16,530 bases of DNA from an uncultured Bacteroidaceae bacterium (lineage in GTDB: Bacteria; Bacteroidota; Bacteroidia; Bacteroidales; Bacteroidaceae), in assembly GCA_904502235.1 (NCBI GenBank), contig CAJGDP010000033.1, forward strand, positions 1 to 16,530, given 5' to 3'. Made by a program: the position numbers and the translations under genes. The notes beneath the pieces are model-generated. The model did no database searches, had not been told where the DNA came from, and saw only the letters and a program-made list of their open reading frames with translations. How positions within the stretch are numbered: position 1 is the stretch's first letter; every line of letters starts with the position of its first letter. This document shows, piece by piece, positions 7,138 to 15,575 of this stretch.

Positions 7138-8169
7138 ATGATAGAAAATATTATATCTAAAAACTGTATTGATGCTGTTGAACAGTTGATTTCCGGAAAT
7201 GAAAGGTTTGTAATCCTTTCGCACAAGAACCCCGATGGCGATGCCTTGGGTTCTTCGCTTGCATTGTATCATTATCTCAAATCGCGTGGTAAAAATGCGG
7301 CGGTGGTGCTTCCTAATGCTTTTCCTGATTTCCTTGCATGGTTACCGGGTGTAAAGAATGTGTTGCTCTACGACAAGGATACCGACAGGGCAAAGGAACT
7401 TATCGGGCTGGCAGATGCTTTTTTCTGTCTCGACTTTAATGCTTTGAACCGTATCGGGGATGTTAGTGAGGAGGTTGCGAAGAGTAGTGCACCGAAGTTG
7501 CTGGTAGACCATCATCTCTATCCGTCCGATGAGTTTGCCGTTGAGATTTCTTTTCCCGAGGCTTGTTCGACATCGGAACTTGTCTACAGGCTGATAGAAA
7601 ATCTGTCGAGTGATGCCGCAGTCTCTTTTGATATGGCGCAGTGCATATATACGGGTATGATGACCGATACCGGTGCGTTCGCTTATGCGTCGTCGCGTAA
7701 GGATATTTTCCTTATTGTTGCCGCTTTGCTCGATAAGGGTATCGACAAGGATAAGATATACCGCAGGGTATTCTACAGTTCGTCGTTTACGCGTATGAAA
7801 TTGCAGGGTTATGTGATGTACAGAAAACTGAAGGTCTATAATAAATACAACGCGGCATTAATAACTCTTGACCACAGCGAACTGCAACGCTTTTATGCTG
7901 TAAAGGGAGATACGGAGGGACTGGTGAATCAGCCGTTGCAGATAAAGGGAATACGTTTCTCGTGTTTCTTCCGCGAGGAAATACCCGGCAAGATAAATGT
8001 GTCGTTGCGCAGTGTGGACGATTTTCCGTGCAACGAGGTGGCTGCAGAGTTCTTCAATGGTGGTGGACATAAGAACGCGTCGGGCGGTGAACTGCATTGC
8101 ACGATGGACGAGGCTGTGTTGCTTTTTGCCAAGGCTATGGCAAAATATAAGAACCTACTTACCGAATGA
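7138..8169 (+). CDS. nrnA: DHH-family phosphoesterase, NrnA-like
   Basis: This protein belongs to the NrnA group of DHH/DHHA1 phosphoesterases, which degrade very short RNA and in some species dephosphorylate 3'-phosphoadenosine 5'-phosphate; some relatives cleave cyclic dinucleotides. The 343 residues show every DHH motif: SHKNPDGDALGSS (28-40; His29, Asp33, Asp35), Asp99 in CLDFN, the VDHH signature at 123-126, and Asp177 in GMMTDTGAF. The DHHA1 domain carries GGGHKNASGG (308-317). I use the ATG at 7138; a GTG at 7129 adds three residues, and neither choice has a clear ribosome-binding site. It is the last gene of the operon with rpe and comEC. Which substrate dominates cannot be decided from the sequence, so the symbol is by family. 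Confidence 0.88.
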   Translation: MIENIISKNCIDAVEQLISGNERFVILSHKNPDGDALGSSLALYHYLKSRGKNAAVVLPNAFPDFLAWLPGVKNVLLYDKDTDRAKELIGLADAFFCLDFNALNRIGDVSEEVAKSSAPKLLVDHHLYPSDEFAVEISFPEACSTSELVYRLIENLSSDAAVSFDMAQCIYTGMMTDTGAFAYASSRKDIFLIVAALLDKGIDKDKIYRRVFYSSSFTRMKLQGYVMYRKLKVYNKYNAALITLDHSELQRFYAVKGDTEGLVNQPLQIKGIRFSCFFREEIPGKINVSLRSVDDFPCNEVAAEFFNGGGHKNASGGELHCTMDEAVLLFAKAMAKYKNLLTE

Positions 8170-8236
8170 TGGGGTGGTATTGCTGTGATGTAAGTTATTT
8201 TAATGATTATATGGATTTTTTTTCATAGGTTTTTTG

Positions 8237-8244
8237 TATCTTCG
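8237..8244 (+). promoter_or_regulatory. Possible -7 element of the DUF4827 gene
   Basis: TATCTTCG is identical to the -7 elements of the sialidase and thrS promoters and lies 37 nt before the start codon at 8282. The expected TTTG about 20 bp upstream is replaced by a T-run, so the match is only half complete. Nothing else of note appears in the 112-nt gap after nrnA, and I see no terminator there, so read-through from the upstream operon is possible. Confidence 0.4.
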
Positions 8245-8281
8245 CAGAAAATTGTAATTTTGAAAAATCGTTAGAATATAT

Positions 8282-8941
8282 ATGACAGCAAATAAACTGA
8301 AAAATACACTTTTATATGCTCTTCTGTTCATGTTTATCGTGGCATGTGATGACACGGTTACATATTCCGAGATGAAGGAGAAGGAGATAGAGGCTATAAA
8401 TGAGTATATAAAGGAGAAGAATATTGATATAATTACATTCCAGCAATTCATTGCGCAAGATTCGGTAACGGTCGTCGATGAAAAAAGTGGTCGTAACGAA
8501 TATGTTGAAATAGACGGTGTTTATATGCAGATTGTAAACAATCCGAAGGGTGCTGATGATGCCCGAAAGATTGAAGAGGGTGATACCCGTAACATTTTTG
8601 CGTGTTATACCGAATACAATATACAGGATGCCGATACAATATCGAGCAATAAGTATTACAGCGCACACGATGAGATGCGTGTAACAAATAATAGCGGATC
8701 GTATTCTGCTACTTTTACTTCGGGTATGATGAAGGAGCTGTATAGCAGCAGCTATGTTCCGACAGGCTGGCTTGTTCCGTTCAGCTATCTGTGGTTTACA
8801 CGCAGTCAGTCACAGCATACAAAGGTTAATTTGATTGTACCTCATACAAAGGGAACATCTAATGCCACAACATATGTATATCCTTGTTTCTATGAGATAA
8901 GATTCTACCCGGAAACTCTCTACGATTATAACGAGGAGTAA
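8282..8941 (+). CDS. DUF4827 family lipoprotein, FKBP-like
   Basis: This 219-residue lipoprotein looks like the Bacteroidales DUF4827 family. Residues 1-21 form a signal ending FIVAC, so Cys22 would be lipidated; DDT follows, again acidic as in surface-exported lipoproteins. A charged helical stretch (about 29-50) precedes a segment rich in beta strands. The C-terminal half, with PTGWLVPFSYLW near 160-171, VNLIVPHTKG near 182-191 and YPCFYEIRFYP at the end, resembles the FKBP-type peptidyl-prolyl isomerase fold of related Bacteroidota lipoproteins. Isomerase activity has not been inferred from any catalytic residue here. As I recall, the gene is commonly found between the DHH phosphoesterase and glmM in this order, which fits. 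It probably shares a transcript with glmM, 47 nt downstream. Confidence 0.75.
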   Translation: MTANKLKNTLLYALLFMFIVACDDTVTYSEMKEKEIEAINEYIKEKNIDIITFQQFIAQDSVTVVDEKSGRNEYVEIDGVYMQIVNNPKGADDARKIEEGDTRNIFACYTEYNIQDADTISSNKYYSAHDEMRVTNNSGSYSATFTSGMMKELYSSSYVPTGWLVPFSYLWFTRSQSQHTKVNLIVPHTKGTSNATTYVYPCFYEIRFYPETLYDYNEE

Positions 8942-8988
8942 ATGAATAGCAAGAATTTGAAAAACAAATATTTCAACTTATAACCAAC

Positions 8989-10377
8989 ATGACACTGATT
9001 AAATCTATTTCAGGTATCAGAGGTACTATCGGTGGTAGAGCCGATGAAGGTCTAACTCCTCTGGACGTAGTGAAACTGACTTCAGCCTATGCAGCGCTGA
9101 TACGTAAGACAACCACCAAGACAACAAATAAGATTGTTGTCGGTCGCGACGCACGTCTTTCGGGCGACATGGTAAACAAAATCGTTTGCGGTACTCTTAT
9201 GGGTATGGGATTCGATGTTGTTGACATAGGTCTTGCTTCAACTCCTACAACAGAGGTTGCTGTTACAATGGAAGAGGCTTGTGGTGGTATCATTCTTACA
9301 GCAAGCCACAACCCACGCCAGTGGAATGCGCTCAAACTCCTTAACGAGAAAGGCGAGTTCTTGAATGCTGCCGAGGGTCAGGAAGTTCTCCGCATTGCAG
9401 CTGCCGAAGAGTTCGACTATGCCGATGTAGAGACTCTTGGCAAGTACCGTTTGGACGAGACATATAACGAAAAACATATCGATGCAGTTTTTGCTTTGCC
9501 TCTTGTTGATGTAGAAGCTATCAAGGCTGCCGGTTTCAAGGTTGCTATCGACTGTGTGAACTCTGTAGGTGGTGTAATCCTTCCACAGTTGTTCGAGAAG
9601 TTGGGTATCACAAAGGTTGACAAATTGTACTGTGAGCCTACAGGTGACTTCCAGCATAACCCCGAGCCTCTTGCAAAGAACCTTGGCGACATCATGGGCT
9701 TGATGGCAAAGGGTGGCAACGATGTTGCTTTTGTTGTTGACCCCGATGTTGACCGTTTGGCTATTATCTGCGAGAACGGTGAGATGTACGGCGAGGAATA
9801 TACTCTTGTAACAGTTGCCGACTATGTATTGAAGCACACTCCGGGTAATACCGTTTCTAACCTCAGCTCAACACGTGCTTTGCGCGATGTTACAAATGCT
9901 CATGGTTGTACTTATACAGCATCGGCTGTAGGTGAGGTGAATGTTGTTACCAAGATGCGTGAGACAAACGCAATCATCGGTGGTGAGGGTAATGGTGGAG
10001 TAATCTATCCTGCTTGCCATGCCGGTCGCGATGCTTTGGTTGGTATCTGCTTGTTCTTGAGCCACCTTGCACACGAGAAGAAGACTGTAAGCGAATTGCG
10101 TGCAACATATCCAGCATACTTCATGGGTAAGAACCGTATCGATCTCAAGCCCGGTTGCGATGTTGATGCTATCCTTGAGAAGATTAAGGCTACATATGCA
10201 GGTAAGGCTGAAATCAATACTGTTGATGGTGTTAAGCTCGACTTCCCCGAAACATGGGTACACTTGCGTAAGAGCAACACCGAGCCAATCATCCGTATCT
10301 ACTCCGAAGGTCCTACACAGGAGGCTGCCGATGCAATCGGTGAAGAGATTCTTGCACTTGCAAACAGCTTGATGTAA
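8989..10377 (+). CDS. glmM: Phosphoglucosamine mutase
   Basis: This cytosolic alpha-D-phosphohexomutase converts glucosamine 6-phosphate to glucosamine 1-phosphate, feeding UDP-GlcNAc for peptidoglycan and lipopolysaccharide. The 462 residues include SGIRGTIGG (8-16), the active serine loop TASHNP (Ser106), the Mg-binding loop DPDVDR (251-256; Asp251, Asp253, Asp255), the sugar loop GEGNGG (332-337) and the phosphate-binding RKSNTEPIIRIY (427-438). The GEGNGG loop differs from the GGEQSGH of E. coli GlmM and resembles archaeal-type GlmM and some phosphomannomutases, so activity on mannose or glucose phosphates is not excluded. It is the only mutase of this kind in the window. A clear terminator follows 22 nt after the stop. 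Confidence 0.9.
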   Translation: MTLIKSISGIRGTIGGRADEGLTPLDVVKLTSAYAALIRKTTTKTTNKIVVGRDARLSGDMVNKIVCGTLMGMGFDVVDIGLASTPTTEVAVTMEEACGGIILTASHNPRQWNALKLLNEKGEFLNAAEGQEVLRIAAAEEFDYADVETLGKYRLDETYNEKHIDAVFALPLVDVEAIKAAGFKVAIDCVNSVGGVILPQLFEKLGITKVDKLYCEPTGDFQHNPEPLAKNLGDIMGLMAKGGNDVAFVVDPDVDRLAIICENGEMYGEEYTLVTVADYVLKHTPGNTVSNLSSTRALRDVTNAHGCTYTASAVGEVNVVTKMRETNAIIGGEGNGGVIYPACHAGRDALVGICLFLSHLAHEKKTVSELRATYPAYFMGKNRIDLKPGCDVDAILEKIKATYAGKAEINTVDGVKLDFPETWVHLRKSNTEPIIRIYSEGPTQEAADAIGEEILALANSLM

Positions 10378-10399
10378 TTTAAAGGATTATAAATAATGG

Positions 10400-10434
10400 A
10401 AAGGGAGCTCATCAAACGATGGACTCCCTTTTTG
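10400..10434 (+). terminator. Intrinsic terminator of glmM
   Basis: AAAGGGAG (10400-10407) pairs with CTCCCTTT (10424-10431). After one mismatch and a T·G wobble, an inner stem CATC/GATG (10410-10413 with 10418-10421) closes an AAAC loop. A T-run (10429-10433) completes it. The last bases are also the TTTG of the next promoter. Confidence 0.88.
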
Positions 10435-10461
10435 TTGATTAACGAAATCTTGCTATCTTTG
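10431..10461 (+). promoter_or_regulatory. Predicted promoter of the ruvX-def-TPR operon
   Basis: TTTG (10431-10434), a 19-bp spacer and TATCTTTG (10454-10461) form the best consensus match in the window. The transcription start would be near 10468, about 20 nt before the ruvX ATG. Its -33 box is embedded in the T-run of the glmM terminator. Confidence 0.75.
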
Positions 10462-10487
10462 TAGCTGTAAAAATCAAAATATACCGA

Positions 10488-10910
10488 ATGGCAAGAATAC
10501 TCGCTATAGATTACGGAAAAAAGAGAACCGGATTGGCTGTTACCGATGAACTTCAGATTATAGCCAATGGCCTTACTACTGTTGCAACGGTTGAACTGGT
10601 GGACTTTATTCTCAATTACGTGAAGAAGGAACCGGTTGAGCGTATAATTGTGGGTATGCCCAAGCAGATGAACAATCAGCCGTCGGAAAATATGGGACGT
10701 ATAAGACCATTCGTAGGACAGCTGCGTAAGTTGTTGCCTGATATTCCTGTTGAATATCACGATGAGCGTTTCACTTCGGTGCTTGCGCATCAGGCGATAC
10801 TTGCTTCGGGAATCGGGAAAATGGCGCGTCGAAACAAGGAACTCGTTGACGAAGTGAGTGCTACAATTATTCTGCAGTCGTATATGGAGAGTTGCAGAAT
10901 GCGTAAGTAA
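10488..10910 (+). CDS. ruvX: RuvX/YqgF-family RNase H-fold nuclease
   Basis: This small cytosolic RNase H-fold protein is annotated as a putative Holliday junction resolvase; in E. coli the homologue acts in 16S rRNA 5' maturation. The 140 residues match the family length. AIDYGKKRTGLAVTD (6-20) supplies the first acidic residue Asp8. IIVGMPKQMN near 53-62, YHDERFTS near 89-96 and the C-terminal ELVDEVSATIILQSY supply the other conserved positions. The start ATG at 10488 lies about 20 nt downstream of the predicted transcription start. It leads an operon with def, 20 nt downstream. Whether it acts on DNA or rRNA in this organism cannot be told. Confidence 0.92.
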   Translation: MARILAIDYGKKRTGLAVTDELQIIANGLTTVATVELVDFILNYVKKEPVERIIVGMPKQMNNQPSENMGRIRPFVGQLRKLLPDIPVEYHDERFTSVLAHQAILASGIGKMARRNKELVDEVSATIILQSYMESCRMRK

Positions 10911-10930
10911 GATAATAAAAATTAGAAACA

Positions 10931-11488
10931 ATGATACTACCTATTTATTTGTATGGTCAGCCTGTTCTAAGAAAGGTTGCCGAGGATATAACTCCTGATT
11001 ATCCACAGCTCAAGGAGCTTATCGAGAATATGTTCGAAACAATGTATAATGCCGAGGGTATCGGTCTTGCGGCACCGCAGATCGGCTTGGCAATACGTCT
11101 CGTTGTAATTGATTTGGATGCTCTATCTGACGACTATCCCGAATACAAGGATTTCCGCAGGGTATATATCAATGCCGAGGTGCTTGAGAGTTCCGAGGAG
11201 AAGGATTCTATGGATGAGGGCTGCTTGAGTTTGCCTGGTATTCATGAGAAGGTTACACGTCCTACACGTATTCATGTGAAGTATCTCGATGAGAATTTTG
11301 TTGAGCATGATGAGTGGGTGGAGGGTTTCCTTGCACGTGCCATGCAACATGAGTTCGACCACCTTGAGGGCAAGGTGTTCTCGGACCATTTGTCGCCTTT
11401 GCGCCGTCAGATGAACAAGAAAAAGCTTGTGAATCTCGCAAGTGGCAAGGTGGCTTGCGCTTATAAGACAAAGCGTGTGCTCAGATGA
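10931..11488 (+). CDS. def: Peptide deformylase
   Basis: This cytosolic metallo-hydrolase removes the formyl group from the N-terminal methionine of nascent proteins. All three family motifs are present in 185 residues: GIGLAAPQIG (43-52), EGCLSLPG (96-103, metal ligand Cys98) and QHEFDHLEGKVF (139-150, ligands His140 and His144 with catalytic Glu141). A slightly acidic insertion (about 63-94) lies between the first two motifs. The stop overlaps the start of the TPR gene by four bases (ATGA), which indicates translational coupling. No methionyl-tRNA formyltransferase gene is in the window. Confidence 0.96.
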   Translation: MILPIYLYGQPVLRKVAEDITPDYPQLKELIENMFETMYNAEGIGLAAPQIGLAIRLVVIDLDALSDDYPEYKDFRRVYINAEVLESSEEKDSMDEGCLSLPGIHEKVTRPTRIHVKYLDENFVEHDEWVEGFLARAMQHEFDHLEGKVFSDHLSPLRRQMNKKKLVNLASGKVACAYKTKRVLR

Positions 11489-13506
11489 TAAAGCTGAAAG
11501 CAATAATACTCTCTTTGTTGCTGTTCGTTCCGGTGCTTTGCAATGCGCAGCTGAACACAGCGAGGATGATGGAAATAGGGCGCAATGCGCTCTATTTTGA
11601 GGATTATGTGCTTTCGGTCCAATATTTCAATCAGGTGATAGACGCCAAGCCTTTTCTGCACGAGCCGTATTTCTTCCGTGGATTGGCAAAATTCTATCTC
11701 GATGATTTTGTGGGTGCTTCCGAAGACCTTTCTTCGGCAATAGAGCGCAATCCGTATATTGCCCGTAGTTATCAGTTGCGTGGCTTGTGCTATGCACGTA
11801 TGGACAGCGCGATGCTTGCTGAGAAGGATTTCAGAATGGCGTTGAAATATGATATGCAGAATCCTGAACTCTGGCGTAATCTTGGAGTGTTGGCAATACA
11901 GGCTGACGATTGGGATAAGGCCGCAAGGGTGGTGGATTCTCTGCTTCTTATTGCTCCGCGCAATAGTGGGGCGTATCTATTGCGTACACAGATATCTCTT
12001 AATCAGGGTGATACCGCCCGTGCTTTGGAAATGGTTGAAAAGGCTGTGGCGTACGATAAGTTCTCGGCAGATGTGTACGATGTCAGAGGTATTGTGATGT
12101 ACGAAACCGGAAACCTTGAGGCTGCCGAAAAGGACCTTGACCGCGCCATTGAACTTATGCCTGCCCGCGGTGGAAGTTATATAAACCGTGCGCTTGTGCG
12201 CTATCATCGCAACGACCTGCGTGGAGCAATGGAGGATTATGATATGGCTCTCTATGTTGAACCTGCTAATTTCATTGCGCGATACAACAGAGGATTGTTG
12301 CGTATGAATGTGGGTGATGACAACCGTGCGATAGAGGATTTTGATGAGGTTCTTAAGATAGACCCGGATAATACCATGGCGCGTTTCAATCGTGCTCTTT
12401 TGCGTGAGAATGTGGGCGATTATAAAGGTGCTGTTGAGGATTACAGTCGTGTGATTGAAGATTATCCGAATTTTGAATATGCTTATAGTTGCCGTGCTTC
12501 GGCGCGACATAAGAGTGGCGACAAGAAAGGCGCCGAGGCTGATGAGAAATGGCTGTTCAAACGCCAGCTTGATATATACAACAAAGGGGTGGATGCCGTT
12601 GATAAGGAGTATTCTGCCGAGAACGACAATACACGCAAACGCTCCGATGAGAATGTTCGCAATTATAACAAGATGGTTGTTGCTGATGATATCTATGCCA
12701 AGCAATATACCACAGAATACCGTGGCAGGGTGCAGGATCGCAATGTCTTTGTGGAACTTGAACCGTTGTTTGTGTTGACGTATTATAAGAACAGTGCCGA
12801 TTTGGAGGCTATGTCGCATTATTCAAAGCCGGTAGAGGAATTGAATGCCGGTTTGTCGGTTCCACTTATCGTTACGAACGATGAACGTGCTTTGTCTCAA
12901 AATGAAATAGAACGTTGCTTCTATAATATCAATGAACTGTCGGGAAATATAGCGGATAATCCGTCTGATGTGAGTGCACTTATGCTCCGTGCCGTAAACT
13001 ATTATCTGGTCCAGGATCTGGAGTCGGCAATGCAGGATCTTGACCATGCGGTTGCCATGGACAGTACTTCGTGGAATCTGTATTTTATGCGTTCGTCTGT
13101 GCGATATAAAATGCTTGAAACTGAGGGAATGGACGACAAGATTGTGTCTTCGAATTACAATAAGCCGGTGGCGGATCTCGATTACCGCCTGATAAAGGAC
13201 GACCTTGACAGAGTTCTTGAATTGAGAGCGGATTTTGTGTATGCTGTTTTCAACCGCGGCAATGTCATGGCAAAGATGAATGATTATAAGTCGGCCATAG
13301 TGGACTATACCAAGGCGATAGAATTGAACGACCGCTTTGCGGAATCTTATTTCAATAGAGGATTGGCAAGGCTCTATGTCGGAAATGTCGAGCAGGGTAT
13401 CGCTGATTTGAGCAAAGCTGGTGAACTTGGAATTTTTCAGGCTTATAACGTTATAAAACGCTTTGTGTATTCAGGAAACAGGGCTGCAGAGAGCAATAAG
13501 GAGTAA
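11485..13506 (+). CDS. Exported TPR-repeat protein
   Basis: This is a predicted periplasmic or envelope scaffold protein of unknown partner. The 673 residues start with a signal peptide (basic MIKLK, hydrophobic core, likely cut after CNA at residue 21). An N-terminal array of about nine tetratricopeptide repeats covers roughly 27-355, with the usual helix-pair pattern, for example YNRGLLRMNVGDDNRAIEDF near 267-286. A charged, repeat-poor section of about 125 residues follows (356-480), then a second shorter TPR array (about 480-655). No catalytic domain is recognisable. Its ATG overlaps the def stop, so expression should be tied to def. Copies of this gene in the same place in other Bacteroidales suggest a conserved envelope role, but that is from memory. 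Confidence 0.85.
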   Translation: MIKLKAIILSLLLFVPVLCNAQLNTARMMEIGRNALYFEDYVLSVQYFNQVIDAKPFLHEPYFFRGLAKFYLDDFVGASEDLSSAIERNPYIARSYQLRGLCYARMDSAMLAEKDFRMALKYDMQNPELWRNLGVLAIQADDWDKAARVVDSLLLIAPRNSGAYLLRTQISLNQGDTARALEMVEKAVAYDKFSADVYDVRGIVMYETGNLEAAEKDLDRAIELMPARGGSYINRALVRYHRNDLRGAMEDYDMALYVEPANFIARYNRGLLRMNVGDDNRAIEDFDEVLKIDPDNTMARFNRALLRENVGDYKGAVEDYSRVIEDYPNFEYAYSCRASARHKSGDKKGAEADEKWLFKRQLDIYNKGVDAVDKEYSAENDNTRKRSDENVRNYNKMVVADDIYAKQYTTEYRGRVQDRNVFVELEPLFVLTYYKNSADLEAMSHYSKPVEELNAGLSVPLIVTNDERALSQNEIERCFYNINELSGNIADNPSDVSALMLRAVNYYLVQDLESAMQDLDHAVAMDSTSWNLYFMRSSVRYKMLETEGMDDKIVSSNYNKPVADLDYRLIKDDLDRVLELRADFVYAVFNRGNVMAKMNDYKSAIVDYTKAIELNDRFAESYFNRGLARLYVGNVEQGIADLSKAGELGIFQAYNVIKRFVYSGNRAAESNKE

Positions 13507-13521
13507 ATCTTCTGTATGCTT

Positions 13522-13552
13522 TTTGTTGTTTCTCTATTTTTCATTATCTTCG
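13522..13552 (+). promoter_or_regulatory. Predicted promoter of thrS
   Basis: TTTG (13522-13525), a 19-bp spacer and TATCTTCG (13545-13552) match the Bacteroidota consensus. The transcription start near 13559 leaves a leader of about 48 nt. That is too short for a T-box riboswitch, which commonly controls thrS in Bacillota, and no T-box motif is visible. Confidence 0.7.
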
Positions 13553-13606
13553 CAAATTAAAGGGGAGATTTTTCCTTGACAAGAATATAAATTAAAGAAC
13601 TACAAT

Positions 13607-15568
13607 ATGATTAAGATTTCATTTAGTGGCGACGTAAAGGAGTTTGCAGCAGAGGGTAAGTCATATATTGAGCTTATCTCTTCTGTTGATCCAAAATTGC
13701 TCAGCAGTTACGTTGCTGTAAAAGATGGCGATAATGTTATAGACCTTCGTGACGTTCCTGTCGATGGTGCATGTGTGGAACTTGTAGGTCTTGAGTCAAA
13801 AGAGGCTTTGCATGTGTTGCGTCATACCGCTACACATATTATGGCAGAGGCTGTAAAGCATCTTTTCCCCGAGGCAAAGCTCACTATCGGTCCTGCAACG
13901 GAAACCGGTTTCTTCTATGACTTTGAGTGCGCTCCATTCACAAAGGAGAACCTTGAGGCTATAGAAAAGGAGATGAAGAAAATCATCAAGTCAAGTCCAC
14001 GTATCGAACGTCAGGTTGTTACACGCGATGAGGCTATAGCGATGATGAAGGCAAAGGACGAGCCTTATAAGCTCGAACTTATCGATGCAATCCCAGGTGA
14101 TGACAGAATAACAATCTACTCACAGGATGATTTCGCAGACCTCTGTATGGGACCTCACTTGTTGAATACACGTCTCATCAAAGGCTTCAAGTTGCTTTCT
14201 ACATCTACCGCTTATTGGAGAGGCGACAAGAACAATGCTTCGTTGTCTCGTATCTATGGTACAGCATTCTTTACAAAGGAGGAGTGCGAGGCTTATCTTG
14301 CGCATCTTGAGCACATAAAGAATATCGACCACAACAAGATCGGTCGTGAGATGGAACTCTTTACAACCGTTGATGTGATTGGTCAGGGATTGCCTTTGCT
14401 CATGCCTAAGGGTGCAAAGATTGTCCAGACTCTGCAACGTTGGATTGAGGACCTTGAGGATAATGAATGGGGCTATATCCGTACAAAGACTCCTCTTATG
14501 GCAAAGAGCGACCTTTATAAAATATCAGGTCACTGGGATCACTATAAGGACGGTATGTTCGTTCTCGGAGACGAGGAGAAAGATAAGGAGGTGTTTGCAT
14601 TGCGTCCAATGACTTGTCCTTTCCAGTACTATGTATATAAGGCTACACACCACTCATACCGCGATTTGCCATTGCGCTATAGCGAGACATCTACTCTGTT
14701 CCGCAACGAGGATTCAGGTGAGATGCATGGTCTTACACGTGTTCGCCAGTTTACTATCAGTGAGGGCCACCTTATTGTACGTCCCGACCAGATGGTGGAA
14801 GAGTTCAAGAAGTGTCTTGCACTTGCAAAGCATGTGATGGAGACGCTCGGTTTGCAGAACGACGTTACATATGTCCTTGCAAAGTGGAACCCCGAGAACC
14901 GCGCAAAGTATATCGGCGATGCCGAGGTGTGGGAAGAGACACAGGAGCACATCCGTCAGATGCTTAAGGAACTTGAGATTCCTTTTGTTGAAGAGGTGGG
15001 CGGAGCTGCATTCTATGGTCCAAAGGTGGATATCAACGCAAAGAACGTATATGGAAAGGAAGATACAATGATTACTGTTCAGTGGGATCCATTGCTCGCC
15101 GAGCAATTCGATATGTACTATGTCGACCAGAATGGCGAGAAGGTACGTCCTTATATAATCCACCGTACAAGTATGGGTTGCTACGAGCGTACTCTTGCAT
15201 GGCTCATCGAGAAGTATGAGGGTAAATTCCCGACATGGTTGTGCCCCGAGCAGGTTCGTATTCTGCCAATCTCGGAGAAATATGGCGATTATGCTTACGA
15301 AGTTGCTGCAGAGCTTCGCAAGAATGGCGTTCTTGTGCATGTGGACAACCGTTCAGAGAAAATCGGTTATAAGATTCGTGAGGCACGTAACAACCGTGTT
15401 CCTTACATACTTGTTCTTGGTCAGCAGGAGGAGGAGAACCGCACAGTTGCTGTCCGTAGCCGTTTTGCAGGTGATGAGGGCGTTAAGCCTATCGCTGAAT
15501 TTGTTTCGGCTATATGCGAGGAAATCCGCACACGTACCATCCGTAAGGAAACCGTTGTGGCTGAATAA
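13607..15568 (+). CDS. thrS: Threonyl-tRNA synthetase, clostridial-like
   Basis: This class II synthetase charges tRNA-Thr with threonine and is essential for translation. The 653 residues have full bacterial architecture: TGS domain (about 1-62), editing domain with His73, His77, Cys180 and His184, catalytic core (about 245-545) and anticodon-binding domain (about 548-645). Zinc ligands are Cys337 (MTCPF), His388 and His519, equivalent to E. coli Cys334, His385 and His511. Motif 2 has Arg365 in TLFRNED. The core is unusual for this order: MTCPFQ, SETSTLFRNEDSGEMHG and FTISEGH replace the MNCPHH, AEFGTVYRYEQSGELHG and FTQDDAH I recall for Bacteroides. The variants match clostridial ThrRS instead. 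Where E. coli has Gln381 and Asp383, this protein has Ile384 and Glu386. The gene lies in the normal place ahead of infC and has no visible damage, so it should be the working enzyme. Confidence 0.96.
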   Translation: MIKISFSGDVKEFAAEGKSYIELISSVDPKLLSSYVAVKDGDNVIDLRDVPVDGACVELVGLESKEALHVLRHTATHIMAEAVKHLFPEAKLTIGPATETGFFYDFECAPFTKENLEAIEKEMKKIIKSSPRIERQVVTRDEAIAMMKAKDEPYKLELIDAIPGDDRITIYSQDDFADLCMGPHLLNTRLIKGFKLLSTSTAYWRGDKNNASLSRIYGTAFFTKEECEAYLAHLEHIKNIDHNKIGREMELFTTVDVIGQGLPLLMPKGAKIVQTLQRWIEDLEDNEWGYIRTKTPLMAKSDLYKISGHWDHYKDGMFVLGDEEKDKEVFALRPMTCPFQYYVYKATHHSYRDLPLRYSETSTLFRNEDSGEMHGLTRVRQFTISEGHLIVRPDQMVEEFKKCLALAKHVMETLGLQNDVTYVLAKWNPENRAKYIGDAEVWEETQEHIRQMLKELEIPFVEEVGGAAFYGPKVDINAKNVYGKEDTMITVQWDPLLAEQFDMYYVDQNGEKVRPYIIHRTSMGCYERTLAWLIEKYEGKFPTWLCPEQVRILPISEKYGDYAYEVAAELRKNGVLVHVDNRSEKIGYKIREARNNRVPYILVLGQQEEENRTVAVRSRFAGDEGVKPIAEFVSAICEEIRTRTIRKETVVAE

Positions 15569-15575
15569 TATTCAT

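Noticed and set aside
11977..12819. 280-codon antisense frame inside the TPR gene
   Set aside because: It mirrors the codon pattern of the sense gene, has no promoter or neighbours, and its composition is that of an antisense shadow. The same holds for the antisense frames in comEC (5474-6154), glmM (9238-9837) and thrS (14714-15340).
13507..13606. T-box riboswitch ahead of thrS, expected for a Bacillota-type gene
   Set aside because: The leader is only about 48 nt and no T-box core sequence or specifier stem is visible.
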